From UBA5195 sp034432755 (lineage in GTDB: Bacteria > Chloroflexota > Anaerolineae > Anaerolineales > Villigracilaceae), in contig DAOUBQ010000054.1 of the NCBI GenBank assembly GCA_034432755.1, forward strand, positions 32,243 through 96,242: a DNA stretch of 64,000 bases, read 5' to 3'. Position numbers and translations under genes: made by a program. A model generated the notes under the pieces. That model was not told the DNA's origin and did not search any database. It worked only from the letters and a program-made list of their open reading frames with translations. Positions within the stretch are counted from its first letter, which is position 1, and each line of letters opens with the position of its first letter. This document shows positions 31,353-39,769 of this stretch, piece by piece.

Positions 31353-32689
31353 AATGGCTCCTGTGCCAGCACACCGGTCAGGTCGTAGGCCATGCTGCCA
31401 GTCACTTTGACCTTGACCATCTGTCCGATTTCGGCTCGGCCTTCGGCAAAAACCAGCCCGTCAATTTCGGGCGCGTCGCGGTACGAGCGGCCAATTGTCA
31501 GGCCTTTGTCGTAGCCTTCCACCAGCACATCGAGGGTTTTGCCGACGTAGGATTGGTTGATTTGCAGGGAGATGTTCTGCTGAAGCGCCATCAGCCGTTC
31601 CCAGCGTTCTTGTTTGACCTCGGCCGGAACCGGGTCGCCGAGGGGTTCGCTGGAGGTGCCTGGCTCGAAGGAGAACTGGAAGGCGCCTACCCGGTCGAAT
31701 CGGGTGTGTTCAACGAAATCGAGCAGGGCCTGAAACTCTTCTTCGGTTTCGCCGGGGTAGCCGACGATGAAGGTGGTGCGGATTGCCAGTTCTGGCATGG
31801 CGGCGCGCATTTTGGCGAGGGTTTTATGCACCCACGCGATGTTGGAGGGCCGCTTCATGCGGTAGAGCGTTTTGGGGTGGGCGTGCTGCAGGGGAATATC
31901 GAGATAGGGCAAAATTTGTTTGTGCGAGGCCATGACCTCAATCATCCGGTCGGTGACATAGCCAGGGTAGGCATACATCACCCGTATCCAATCCATGTCT
32001 GGCACGGCGTGGACGAGACTTTCGAGCAGAGTTGCCAGGCCGTCTTTCAGGCCCAGGTCGTGGCCGTAGTCGGTGGTATCTTGCGCAATCAGGATGAGTT
32101 CGCGGATACCCATCTCGCGCAGTTGACGCGCTTCAGACAGGATGGTTTGCAGCGGGCGGCTGACGGCTGTGCCTTTAATGAGCGGGATGGCGCAAAAGGC
32201 GCATGGACGGCGGCAGCCATCGGCCACTTTGAGATAGGCACTGGCCCCGGCCACGCTGGCGCGGAGGGCCTCCTGTTCGTCGCTGCCAACAGTGGCGGCT
32301 TCGGGCAGGTGGTAGAGCGGTTCGGGATGCGGCGAGGCGCGCAACTGCCCGACGACCTGCACAATGTCCATCCAGCGGCGTGTGCCGAGAATGCCGTCTA
32401 TGCCGGGGACCTGCTTTGCCACTTCTGCGCCGTAGCGCTGGGTGAGACACCCTGCAGCGATGAGCAGTTGGCCGCTTTTTTTCTTGCCTGCCAGGTCTTT
32501 CAGGGTGTTGAGCGATTCTTCTTTGGCCGGGCCAATGAAGCCGCAGGTGTTGACGATCAGCACGCCGGCTTTTCGAGCGTTTTCGACGGGTTCGTAGCCG
32601 TCGTTGATGAGCAGTTGCGCCATCGAGTCGGAGTCCACTGTGTTTTTGGCGCAGCCGAGCGAGACGAGGTGAAAGGTTTTGAGGGTCAT
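31349..32689 (-). CDS. rimO: Ribosomal protein S12 methylthiotransferase
   Basis: A 446-residue radical-SAM methylthiotransferase. The N-terminal UPF0004 domain holds Cys 13, 49 and 81 for the auxiliary iron-sulfur cluster (SLGCAKNTVDS, NTCGFIGPAKEES). The radical-SAM cluster is Cys 159, 163 and 166 in GCRRPCAFCAIP. A TRAM domain ends the protein. SLGCAKNTVDSD distinguishes RimO, which modifies an Asp of ribosomal protein S12, from the tRNA enzyme MiaB. The ATG at 32689 is chosen by family length; an ATG at 32725 is possible. It is coupled to the YjjG-like gene. Confidence 0.94.
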   Translation of the reverse strand: MTLKTFHLVSLGCAKNTVDSDSMAQLLINDGYEPVENARKAGVLIVNTCGFIGPAKEESLNTLKDLAGKKKSGQLLIAAGCLTQRYGAEVAKQVPGIDGILGTRRWMDIVQVVGQLRASPHPEPLYHLPEAATVGSDEQEALRASVAGASAYLKVADGCRRPCAFCAIPLIKGTAVSRPLQTILSEARQLREMGIRELILIAQDTTDYGHDLGLKDGLATLLESLVHAVPDMDWIRVMYAYPGYVTDRMIEVMASHKQILPYLDIPLQHAHPKTLYRMKRPSNIAWVHKTLAKMRAAMPELAIRTTFIVGYPGETEEEFQALLDFVEHTRFDRVGAFQFSFEPGTSSEPLGDPVPAEVKQERWERLMALQQNISLQINQSYVGKTLDVLVEGYDKGLTIGRSYRDAPEIDGLVFAEGRAEIGQMVKVKVTGSMAYDLTGVLAQEPL

Positions 32690-32760
32690 ACCGGTAAGTA
32701 TCCTTTTGGTTGTTTGTGAAGACATGAACGTCCGGGCTATTCATCCAAAGCCGTCTATTC

Positions 32761-32810
32761 AGTCCGCTTAAGCGGACTTTGTACTGGTAGCCCGGAGATT
32801 TATCTCCGGG
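32761..32810. repeat. Two adjacent perfect palindromes
   Basis: AGTCCGCTT-AAGCGGACT (32761-32778) and CCCGGAGAT-TT-ATCTCCGGG (32791-32810) stand 12 bases apart in the gap upstream of rimO. Both look like dispersed extragenic palindromes rather than terminators, as no T-run follows. A third repeat word (AAGCC-TTCGGGACGTTTT) follows at 32848-32864. Confidence 0.75.
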
Positions 32811-32868
32811 CGGCGACGGTGTGGCGCGAATTTTTGGATAGGTTCTTAAGCCTTCGGGACGTTTTGCG

Positions 32869-34218
32869 TTACGGGATTGGCGTGGTGGTCACGGGCAGCG
32901 TTATCGTTGGGGAGGGCGTTGGCGATTGGCGCGGCGTGACGGTGGGTGTGGGGCTGGGAGTGGGTGTGGGCGTTTCTATGCCGGTGAGGGTGTAAATGCG
33001 GTTGACCACCTCGCCAAAACTGCCCATGACGCCCAGGTTTTGTTGGTTGAAGATAATCTGGATGGCGGCCCCGGAGCCGGTCAGCACTTCGATGCGTGAT
33101 TTTCCCTCGAACTTGAGCGCTGCGCCGGGGACGACCCGCCCCTCTTGTTTCACTTCGCCGTCAATGATAACTTTCAGGTAAGTGCGTTCCAAAACGAGTG
33201 CGGTCACTTGCAGCCCTGGCGCCGGGAGAAATTCGATAAACGGCGTGGCTGTGGGCGGCAGGAATTCGGGCGGGGCGTCGGTGGGGGCGAGGGTTCCCAG
33301 TTCGGGGATGCTGGTTGGAGCGGATTCCGCGGTGGGGGTCTCGCCGCCGGGTTGCGGGGCAAGCAGCACTTCTGAAATGGAGGGGCCTTCGGTGGCGGCG
33401 GGTTGAGCAGATGTGTTGTTGCGCGGCAGCAGGCGGGTGGCTCCCCAAACGGCCAATCCCAGCAAGAGCAACACCATGCTGCCGCCAAAGATTAAATCGG
33501 CGGTGAAGAATCGTTTTAGCCAGAGCGGCAGGTGCGAAGAGGCGCGGCGTTTGGGCGTGGGCGGCTGTGGTTGGCGTTCCCTGCGGCGCGCCTGAAGTGC
33601 TTCAGCAAAGCGCAGCAGGATGGCTTCGACGTCCAAATCGACAAAACTGGCATAGGCGTTAAGGAGGCCGCGCGCCTGCACAGGGGAGGGCAGGTCGTCG
33701 AAGTCGCCGCTTTCGATTTTTTCCAGGTGATGTTTTCGGACGCGGGTGTGACGCTCGATTTCTTCAAGGGTCAGGCTGAGCAGTTCGCGTCGCTCGCGCA
33801 GTTGTTTGCCGATTTCACTGAAGATGCGTTGCGATTCGGGCGGCGGGCCGGGGGCAGGCTCTGATTTAAGGGAGTCTGGTTCGGGTTCGCTGGGGTTGTT
33901 GGGGGGGGCGGGTTGTGAGGCTGGTTCTTGCTGATGCGCAGAATCGGTTTCTGGCGTGGTGAGAGAGTCAGGCAGGGTGGGAGGTTGTTCCGCAGCAGGC
34001 AGGTCGGAGACCTGTGCCACAGACAAGTTCAATCCCAAGTATTCGGCATACAGCCGCAAGAAACCTCGCGCCTGAACGGGCGAGGGGATGGCCGAAAGGT
34101 CGTCCGATTCTAAGGCTTCGAGGTAATAAGAGCGGATGCGGGTTGCCTGGACGGCCTGTTTGAGGGTCAGTTTGCGGGCTTTGCGGGCCTGTTTGAGTTG
34201 CTCGCCGATGCTTTGCAT
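32869..34218 (-). CDS. RodZ-like membrane protein with two cytoplasmic HTH domains
   Basis: A 449-residue single-pass membrane protein. A RodZ-type helix-turn-helix is at residues 3-65 (IGEQLKQARKARKLTLKQAV ... IPSPVQARGFLRLYAEYLGL) and is repeated at 135-195 (IGKQLRERRELLSLTLEEIE ... LPSPVQARGLLNAYASFVDL), separated by a Pro/Glu/Ser-rich linker. A membrane helix follows at about 242-262, then an external DUF4115-type beta domain (about 335-420) and a Thr/Pro-rich tail. RodZ connects the MreB cytoskeleton to cell-wall synthesis. The doubled cytoplasmic domain is unusual. The ATG at 34218 is preferred to a TTG at 34230. Confidence 0.82.
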   Translation of the reverse strand: MQSIGEQLKQARKARKLTLKQAVQATRIRSYYLEALESDDLSAIPSPVQARGFLRLYAEYLGLNLSVAQVSDLPAAEQPPTLPDSLTTPETDSAHQQEPASQPAPPNNPSEPEPDSLKSEPAPGPPPESQRIFSEIGKQLRERRELLSLTLEEIERHTRVRKHHLEKIESGDFDDLPSPVQARGLLNAYASFVDLDVEAILLRFAEALQARRRERQPQPPTPKRRASSHLPLWLKRFFTADLIFGGSMVLLLLGLAVWGATRLLPRNNTSAQPAATEGPSISEVLLAPQPGGETPTAESAPTSIPELGTLAPTDAPPEFLPPTATPFIEFLPAPGLQVTALVLERTYLKVIIDGEVKQEGRVVPGAALKFEGKSRIEVLTGSGAAIQIIFNQQNLGVMGSFGEVVNRIYTLTGIETPTPTPSPTPTVTPRQSPTPSPTITLPVTTTPIP

Positions 34219-34231
34219 GGGATTAAGCAAA

Positions 34232-34269
34232 CATCACCGACCGTCGCCGCTGGGGTGGGGTCGGTGATG
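34232..34269 (-). terminator. Hairpin between rplI and the RodZ-like gene
   Basis: CATCACCGACC and GGTCGGTGATG form an 11-bp stem with a 16-base loop in the 67-base gap after the L9 stop. The T-run is weak, and it ends 14 bases before the RodZ-like ATG, so it may act as an attenuator rather than a full terminator. Confidence 0.6.
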
Positions 34270-34285
34270 CGTGGTTTCATTGGTG

Positions 34286-34804
34286 TTAGGCCTGTTCGGT
34301 AGAGGCTTTTGCTTCGGCAGCCGGTTCAGACGGGGCGGCTTTGAGGGTTGGGTCGGTTTCGCCTTCGCGGAAGACAACGATTTTGAGTTCGGGGATGAGG
34401 TCCATCGTCAGGCGGACGTGAACGGTGTGTTCACCGAGGCTTCGGATGGGTTGCATGTCAATTTGTTGGCGTTTGACCTCTACCTGGGTGCGGGTTTTGA
34501 TGGCGGTGGCGACGTCTTCGGCAGTGATAGAGCCGTAGAGTTTGCCGGTTTCGCCTGCTTTGGCTGCAAAGCCAATGGACAGTTTGCTCAGAACTTGCGC
34601 AATGGCGCTCATTTCCTGGTTGAGGGCGGCGCGCTGTTTGATGGCTTCTTCACGAATTTTTTCGGCTTGTTTGAGGGCATTGGGGGTGGCGAGGACCGCC
34701 ATGCCTTGCGGGAGCAGATAGTTGCGTCCGTAGCCGTCGGCGACTTTTTTAACATCGCCCGCGCGGCCCAGTTTGTAAACATCTTTGAGAAGCAAAATTT
34801 TCAT
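34286..34804 (-). CDS. rplI: 50S ribosomal protein L9
   Basis: A 172-residue L9 protein. The start MKILLLKDVYKLGRAGDVKK and the following VADGYGRNYLLPQGMAVLAT are the diagnostic N-terminal rRNA-binding domain, joined by a long helix to the C-terminal domain. An Ala/Glu-rich tail (about residues 148-172) is an extra beyond the usual length of about 150. The ATG at 34804 is chosen over a TTG at 34813 by family alignment. Unlike in many bacteria, it is not next to rpsF, ssb and rpsR. A promoter of the TGGTACAAT type is upstream. Confidence 0.96.
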   Translation of the reverse strand: MKILLLKDVYKLGRAGDVKKVADGYGRNYLLPQGMAVLATPNALKQAEKIREEAIKQRAALNQEMSAIAQVLSKLSIGFAAKAGETGKLYGSITAEDVATAIKTRTQVEVKRQQIDMQPIRSLGEHTVHVRLTMDLIPELKIVVFREGETDPTLKAAPSEPAAEAKASTEQA

Positions 34805-34867
34805 GATCTTCAAGCCCTTTCTGGCAGAATTGGATGGGGAGCGAAGGGTACAACGCTCCGGCGCGTG

Positions 34868-34873
34868 ATTGTA
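34868..34873 (-). promoter_or_regulatory. Extended -10 promoter of rplI
   Basis: The minus strand reads TGGTACAAT (extended -10). Transcription would start near 34861 and give a leader of about 55 bases before the L9 ATG. Confidence 0.55.
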
Positions 34874-34892
34874 CCAGAGGGGGGCGGCTGCG

Positions 34893-36515
34893 TCAACGCG
34901 AGATTTCGTTGACCGGGTTGATGCCGTCCCAGGCTTCGATCGTGCGTCCGTTTTGAGTCAGCCAGCCGTCGTATTCTTTGCTGTTCCCGCTCGGAATCCA
35001 GCCATCCATCACAAAGGGCAGGCGCGGGTCGTCGGCGGGAATCCAGACGCCGTTGTAGCGGCGGGCGATGTGCAGGTGCGCGGCAATCGTGAATCCGCCC
35101 TCGCAGGAGGGATGGCCGATTTTATCCCCGGATTGCACTATCGTTCCGGCGGGGACGCGGTCGCGCGCGGCGATGTGCAAGTAGAGGATGACCCAGCCGG
35201 TTTGTTCCAGTCCGTCGTTGTCGAGTTCCTGAATGACCGAGCCGTTTTCGGAGCGCAGGATGCGGCCTGGCGCGATGGCGCGCACCCAGGCGTCGGTTTC
35301 GCTGCACCCAATCGGTTCACCGGGCGGGGCAAAGTCGAGCGCGGCCCAGCCTGCGCCGCTGCCCCAGCCGCCATGCGGCCCGCCAGTGAACTGCCAGGTT
35401 TCCCCGGCGGCGAAAGGCAGAATGAGCGGGGGTTGCACGAGATCAGCGGGGAGGAGCGGTTCGATGGCCCAGTCGAAGGGGTGGCCGAACATGCGGCTGT
35501 AAGTGGCATAGAAGCCGTTTGGCCCGGTGTCAATGTTCCAAGTGGCGAGGTCATCGAACCAGGCGAACAGGTTTTGCACGCCGGCCGTGCCAGGGTTGAT
35601 GCCTGGCTGTGGGATGACTTGTGAGCCATCAGCCAGGGGAAAGGTCTGAATTTTGCCTTCGCGCCAGCGGTAGAAGCCCTGGTTGAGCCGGTCGGCACTC
35701 CAGGCCAGTTGACGGTAGAGGCCAACCCAGTAGTTGTCAATGTAGCCGATGGGATAGTCGAGGGTGGAAGGGGCCGGGTTGGGGTTGCTGACCCACTGTG
35801 AGCGGTATTCGAGCAGGGCCAGCAGCAGGCGCGGGTTGACGGAGTAGTTGCGGGCCACCAATTCGACAATTTGTGCGCCAGAGAGGGTTTGCCCATCTAT
35901 ATTTTGTGTGTAGTAATTGAGATAGCCGCCCTGACTGCTGACGTAAGCCCCTACGTTGAGCAGGCTGCTTAAGGGGCCATTGACCAGTTCGGAATCGGGG
36001 ATGATTTTGAAATAGTTGGCGGTGGCGAGCGAGGGGGAGTTTGCCGCCGGGGGCAGGCCAGGCGTGGGCGTGACCGGGATGAGAATCGAATCGCCAGGAT
36101 AGATGACGACATCGTAGCCGAAATTGTTGGCCGAGAGCAATTCATCAACCGTGATTCCATACTGCGCGGCAATTGAGCCGGGGTATTCGCCCGGCTGGAC
36201 AATGTGGGTGAGCGGGCCGGGCGTGGCGGTGGCGGGCGGTGCGAGCGGTTCGCGCGCAGGCGTGAAGGTCGGCAAGATTTGGGGGACGTTAGGGGTGGGC
36301 GTGGCGGCCAGGATGCCCGGCATACGGGTGGGCGGCAGGTAGGTCAGGATGGCGGGCGGCGCGCCGGTGGGCAGGGTTAGCCCTTCTACGCCGCTCATGG
36401 CCGGGTTAGGGAGTGGCGCGGGCAGGGTGAGGTTGGTGTTGATTGGCGCGGCGCGGGTGCAGGCGCTTAAAACCAGGAACAGGAACCAGGTTAGGGTGAA
36501 GGGGGAGCGGCGCAT
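34893..36515 (-). CDS. LysM and M23-peptidase domain lipoprotein
   Basis: A 540-residue lipoprotein: signal peptide ending FLVLSACTRA (Cys 19), Thr/Pro-rich linker to about residue 100, a LysM module at about 104-148 (THIVQPGEYPGSIAAQYGIT), a helical middle domain (180-350) and a C-terminal M23-like domain (about 360-490) with HGGWGSGAGWAALDF and AAHLHIARRYNG. In M23 endopeptidases the HxH of the last motif binds zinc; here it reads HLH. LysM binds peptidoglycan, so cell-wall remodelling is likely. The gene lies alone between rplI and the CBS gene, and its mRNA appears leaderless. Confidence 0.85.
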   Translation of the reverse strand: MRRSPFTLTWFLFLVLSACTRAAPINTNLTLPAPLPNPAMSGVEGLTLPTGAPPAILTYLPPTRMPGILAATPTPNVPQILPTFTPAREPLAPPATATPGPLTHIVQPGEYPGSIAAQYGITVDELLSANNFGYDVVIYPGDSILIPVTPTPGLPPAANSPSLATANYFKIIPDSELVNGPLSSLLNVGAYVSSQGGYLNYYTQNIDGQTLSGAQIVELVARNYSVNPRLLLALLEYRSQWVSNPNPAPSTLDYPIGYIDNYWVGLYRQLAWSADRLNQGFYRWREGKIQTFPLADGSQVIPQPGINPGTAGVQNLFAWFDDLATWNIDTGPNGFYATYSRMFGHPFDWAIEPLLPADLVQPPLILPFAAGETWQFTGGPHGGWGSGAGWAALDFAPPGEPIGCSETDAWVRAIAPGRILRSENGSVIQELDNDGLEQTGWVILYLHIAARDRVPAGTIVQSGDKIGHPSCEGGFTIAAHLHIARRYNGVWIPADDPRLPFVMDGWIPSGNSKEYDGWLTQNGRTIEAWDGINPVNEISR

Positions 36516-36521
36516 GGGGTG

Positions 36522-36527
36522 ATTGTA
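36522..36527 (-). promoter_or_regulatory. Extended -10 box of the M23/LysM gene (leaderless type)
   Basis: The minus strand reads TGGTACAAT-CACCCC-ATG. The start codon is 6 bases after the -10 box, so transcription begins at or next to the ATG. Confidence 0.65.
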
Positions 36528-36535
36528 CCAAGAAT

Positions 36536-36600
36536 AAACGTCCCACAGGCTCTTTACAATTGCTCGGATGAGCGCTTGCGGCGAAGCCTTTGGGACGTTT
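36536..36600. repeat. Inverted repeat of the CTTTGGGACGTTT family
   Basis: AAACGTCCCACAGGCT (36536-36551) and AGCCTTTGGGACGTTT (36585-36600) are 16-base arms with one mismatch and a 33-base spacer, between the CBS gene stop and the M23 gene promoter. It could form a terminator for either direction. Related words occur near 15930, 32850, 44300 and 47520-47548. Confidence 0.75.
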
Positions 36601-36744
36601 TGGTAACTGTGACTCTATTGAAAAAAGCCTGTTCAGCACAGGGGAGGTAAAGGCCTCGATTTTACGGGTCGCTTTCCTTTGTGACCTTTGTGTTGAAGTG
36701 AAGTTATCGGAGTAATCTGCATATCCTGTGGGTAAAACAGCCTG

Positions 36745-37191
36745 TTAGCGCAGGATGCTCGTGCCGTGAATGTATTCTTCCAGGTTTTCGATGTAGTTTT
36801 TTTGTTCAGAGATAATCGAGTGGACGACATCACCAATCGAGACCAGCCCGGTCAGGTGGCCTTCCTCTACGACGGGCAGGTGGCGGACGTGATATTTGGT
36901 CATCAGTTCCATGCACTGCTCGACGGTTGTGGCGGGGGTGACGGTAATCATCTCGCGGGTCATGATTTCTGCAACGGGCGTCTTTTTCGATTCCAGGCCT
37001 TTCAGGATAATTTTGCGGGCGTAATCACGTTCTGAAAAGATGCCAACGTAGCGGTCGCCTTCGCTGACGAGAACCGCGCCAATGTTGTGTTTGGCCATCA
37101 CCTCGAGGGCGTGGAAGACGGTGTCGGTGGACGCAACCGAGATGGGGGTTTTGCTTTCTTTTTTCTTTATCAAATCGCGGACGGTAGGCAT
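36745..37191 (-). CDS. CBS-domain pair protein
   Basis: A 148-residue protein consisting only of two CBS motifs (about 8-65 and 75-135; MAKHNIGAVLVSEGDRYVGI, YHVRHLPVVEEGHLTGLVSI). Such Bateman modules bind adenosine nucleotides and report energy or redox state, here without a fused enzyme. AAAGGA precedes the ATG. It lies alone on the strand between pyrE and the M23 lipoprotein gene; the partner protein is unknown. Confidence 0.93.
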   Translation of the reverse strand: MPTVRDLIKKKESKTPISVASTDTVFHALEVMAKHNIGAVLVSEGDRYVGIFSERDYARKIILKGLESKKTPVAEIMTREMITVTPATTVEQCMELMTKYHVRHLPVVEEGHLTGLVSIGDVVHSIISEQKNYIENLEEYIHGTSILR

Positions 37192-37356
37192 GGCTCGATT
37201 TCCTTTCGAGGCAAGAGGGATGTAAACAATGATCTATCTTTCCCTATATTTTACGACATTTTGGGTCAGGTTGCCACTTTCTTTGTGTGTTTTTGCGGCG
37301 GGTGCGTAGTCGCTTGGCCGACCGGTCTTGGGGCAGGGTGAACGAAAAGGCTATGA

Positions 37357-37974
37357 TCACGATTGCGTGAAGGCGTTGGTGGCCTTCAAAAACTCCCGCG
37401 TGGCGGCAACCTGTTCGGCGGGGACCTTGCCGGTCGTTTCCCAGTCATCCAACATCTCACCGATGGTCAGGACGGCGTGCAGGCGCAGGCCGGACTGTTC
37501 GAGGGCTTCTTTTGCGCCCGATTGACGGTCTACCAGCACAACCACATCGCGCACCACCAGCCCGGCGGCGGTCAGTTTTTCGATGGCCTCGAATTTGCTC
37601 CCGCCGGTGGTGGCGAGGTCGTCAATGATGAGCGCGGTTTCGCCGGGGTGGTATTCGCCCTCGATTTCGGCCTTCGTGCCGTAGGTTTTGATTTCTTTGC
37701 GCGGGTAAATCATCGGGTAGTTCCCGGCGAGTGAAACGGCGGTCGCTATCGGGATGGCGGCGTAGGGCAGTCCGGCCAGCCGGTCGAACTGCAAGTCCCG
37801 AATCGGCGGCAGGTAGGCCTGCCCGATTTGGGCCAGCAGTGGGGGATATGAGATGACCTGGCGCAGGTCAATGTAAATGGGCGATTTCAAGCCCGATTTG
37901 AGAGTAAATTCGCCGAATTTGATGCATCCGGCGGTCAGCAGGCCGTCGGCCAGGGCGATTTGTTGGGTGTTCAT
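37357..37974 (-). CDS. pyrE: Orotate phosphoribosyltransferase
   Basis: A 205-residue type I phosphoribosyltransferase. The PRPP-binding motif is ALIIDDLATTGGSKFEAI near residues 112-129. FTLKSGLKSPIYIDLR near residue 23 is typical for PyrE. It makes OMP from orotate in pyrimidine synthesis. The start codon overlaps the stop of the ThyX-like gene (TGATG), so both nucleotide-synthesis genes are cotranscribed. Confidence 0.95.
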   Translation of the reverse strand: MNTQQIALADGLLTAGCIKFGEFTLKSGLKSPIYIDLRQVISYPPLLAQIGQAYLPPIRDLQFDRLAGLPYAAIPIATAVSLAGNYPMIYPRKEIKTYGTKAEIEGEYHPGETALIIDDLATTGGSKFEAIEKLTAAGLVVRDVVVLVDRQSGAKEALEQSGLRLHAVLTIGEMLDDWETTGKVPAEQVAATREFLKATNAFTQS

Positions 37975-39383
37975 CAGGCAAAGTATCCTTTCTCAATATC
38001 TTGCCAGGGTTCGGCGGGCAGGCGCATGTTTTTTGACAAAAGCGGATGCACGCGCCGAATCTCCTCGGCCACCCGCTGGGAAATTTTGCGAATGGAAAAA
38101 TGCGCGTTGGGTGCTGCCCGCAACTGGCAGAAGGCATAGGCTTCGCGCAGGTTGAAGGTCGCCAATACGCGGCGGTTGAATCCGTTGGGGATGATGTATT
38201 GCGCCGCCAGGGGGTTGAACGCGTATAATTTTTGCCACAAGGCCCCGGCGGTTTGCATGGCGCGGTGGTATTCGTTCCCAAACCCGGCCTCTACAATGCG
38301 GCGCGGGGTGGCGTATCCGAGCGCAGCGGTTTGCAGTTGCGGGGTTTGCGTCATCATGCGGTGACGCTTGAATTCGGCATACGCGCCCTGGTCCATGAGC
38401 AGGTCGAAGGTGTAAAAAGTATGTTCGAGTTCGCGCAGGGGCGTGTCGAAGCGTGCCAGGCGCGAGAGCAGGGCATGAGCAAGCGATTCGGTTTCGGCGG
38501 AGTGAACGGTCTCTAGCGCCTGGCGATAACTCATGTTTCCAAACCGGTAGAGCGCCGCGGCCAGCACCTTGCGTTCACCGTCGGGGTCGTAATTGACCAA
38601 CGTGCAAAAGTCATCTGGTTTTCCTGTTTCTCTGTTGCCTTGCTTACTTATTTCTTCCAATGCCTTCCCCGTTTCTGCGAGGTACTCCACCGGTTCGGCG
38701 TATTTGACCAGGGTTGGGATTTCGCCCTGGGCCACTGCTTTGACTGTTTTGCCAATTTCGCGCACTTCGGCCAGGCCGTGTGAGCGCCATTTGCGGATGG
38801 CGTTTTCTAGCACGCGGGCGTTGGCGGTCATGCCCACATTGGCCAGCGCGGCGGCGGGCAGCAGGAAGCGGCACGAATCGACATATTGTGAGCGAATGCG
38901 GCGGTCCCAGGCTTCCTCGCTTTCGTTTTCGCGGCGCGGGGATTGCTTTTCGACGAGATTTCGCACCGGTTCGAGCGATTTCTGGTAGGTCTCGAATAAC
39001 ATGCGACAGGTAGAAACGTATTCCTCGCGCAGGGGGTGTCCATCTAATTCGGCGGGGGTGTGGAAGTTGTCCAGGTCCCATTTTTGGTAGCGGGTTGATT
39101 TTTCGGTGTAGGATGCCAGGCGGTTTGATTCGATGGCTTCCATTGCCAGGCGCGAGGCGTTTTCGATGGCAATGTGTAATACGGCATGTTCGGCCACCGA
39201 AGCATGGCCGTAGCCGACCACCCATTTTTCGTGAAATTGGGCGCTTTGCTCATCGCTTAATTCGGCGGCAATCTCGCGGAACGATTCGGGCGAGCGGCTG
39301 GTTTTGGCAAAGGCGACGGCAATGGTTTCGGGGCTGTGTTGTTTGGGCGATAAGAGATAAATTTCATGTTTGGGCGCGGGCAT
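37974..39383 (-). CDS. Double-length ThyX homologue (flavin-dependent thymidylate synthase family)
   Basis: A 469-residue protein, about twice the normal ThyX length (220-250), built from two ThyX-like halves. The N-half has GHASVAEHAVLHIAIENASR and SNRLASYTEKSTRYQ (86-100): the dUMP-binding SxRY part is kept, but RHR is replaced by SNR. The C-half has ELEHTFYTFDLL and RHRMMTQTPQ (from 340): RHR is kept, but SxRY is lost. FCQLRAAPNAHFSIRKISQR near the end matches the ThyX C-terminus. Residues KQGNRETGKP look like a small repeat-derived insertion. GGAG precedes the ATG at 39383. It is coupled to pyrE, supporting a pyrimidine role; activity is unproven. Confidence 0.8.
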   Translation of the reverse strand: MPAPKHEIYLLSPKQHSPETIAVAFAKTSRSPESFREIAAELSDEQSAQFHEKWVVGYGHASVAEHAVLHIAIENASRLAMEAIESNRLASYTEKSTRYQKWDLDNFHTPAELDGHPLREEYVSTCRMLFETYQKSLEPVRNLVEKQSPRRENESEEAWDRRIRSQYVDSCRFLLPAAALANVGMTANARVLENAIRKWRSHGLAEVREIGKTVKAVAQGEIPTLVKYAEPVEYLAETGKALEEISKQGNRETGKPDDFCTLVNYDPDGERKVLAAALYRFGNMSYRQALETVHSAETESLAHALLSRLARFDTPLRELEHTFYTFDLLMDQGAYAEFKRHRMMTQTPQLQTAALGYATPRRIVEAGFGNEYHRAMQTAGALWQKLYAFNPLAAQYIIPNGFNRRVLATFNLREAYAFCQLRAAPNAHFSIRKISQRVAEEIRRVHPLLSKNMRLPAEPWQDIEKGYFA

Positions 39384-39483
39384 GAGGAGTCTCCGTCTTT
39401 GGCAAACACGTTGCCAAAGAAATGGGGGAATAAAATTGTCGTTCATTCCGACAACGTTTTTGTATTTGGCTGCTTTCGGAAAT

Positions 39484-39743
39484 TCAGATGAGATTGGGCT
39501 GTTGGGGGATTTGGGGAATTTCCCTGACTGTGATGAACCCATCGGCAATTTTCTTAACGTGCGGATCCTCGCTGTAAATCACACTGGCCTGGTTGGCTAC
39601 CGCTTTTCGAACGCCCGAACAATCGCCAGATGTTGCTCGACTGGAATTTTCATCAGGAATTCTGCCAGTATCGGCGCAGGAATGAGGATGCGGTGGCTTT
39701 TGTTTTCTATCCACTGCAAAAAATTGATGGTTCTGTCAATCAT
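39484..39743 (-). pseudogene. Decayed PIN-domain toxin-like gene
   Basis: An ATG at 39743 opens MIDRTINFLQWIENKSHRIL, then IPAPILAEFLMKIPVEQHLA, typical of the middle of PIN-domain toxins, but stops at 39597. In another frame ANQASVIYSEDPHVKKIADG and FITVREIPQIPQQPNL follow, resembling a PIN C-terminus, and end at 39484. The N-terminal first Asp strand and about 40 residues between the pieces are missing. Frameshift plus deletions make a working nuclease very unlikely. Confidence 0.6.
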
Positions 39744-39769
39744 GTAGCGTTGGGAGGGTGTGGCTTGTT

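Noticed and set aside
31553..32719. Long plus-strand frame of 388 codons
   Set aside because: It is entirely antisense to rimO, whose radical-SAM motifs are intact; codon bias of the GC-rich gene keeps the opposite frame open.
39370..39747. Plus-strand frame of 125 codons near the ThyX-like gene
   Set aside because: No ribosome-binding site or family resemblance; the opposite strand shows PIN-domain-like pieces.
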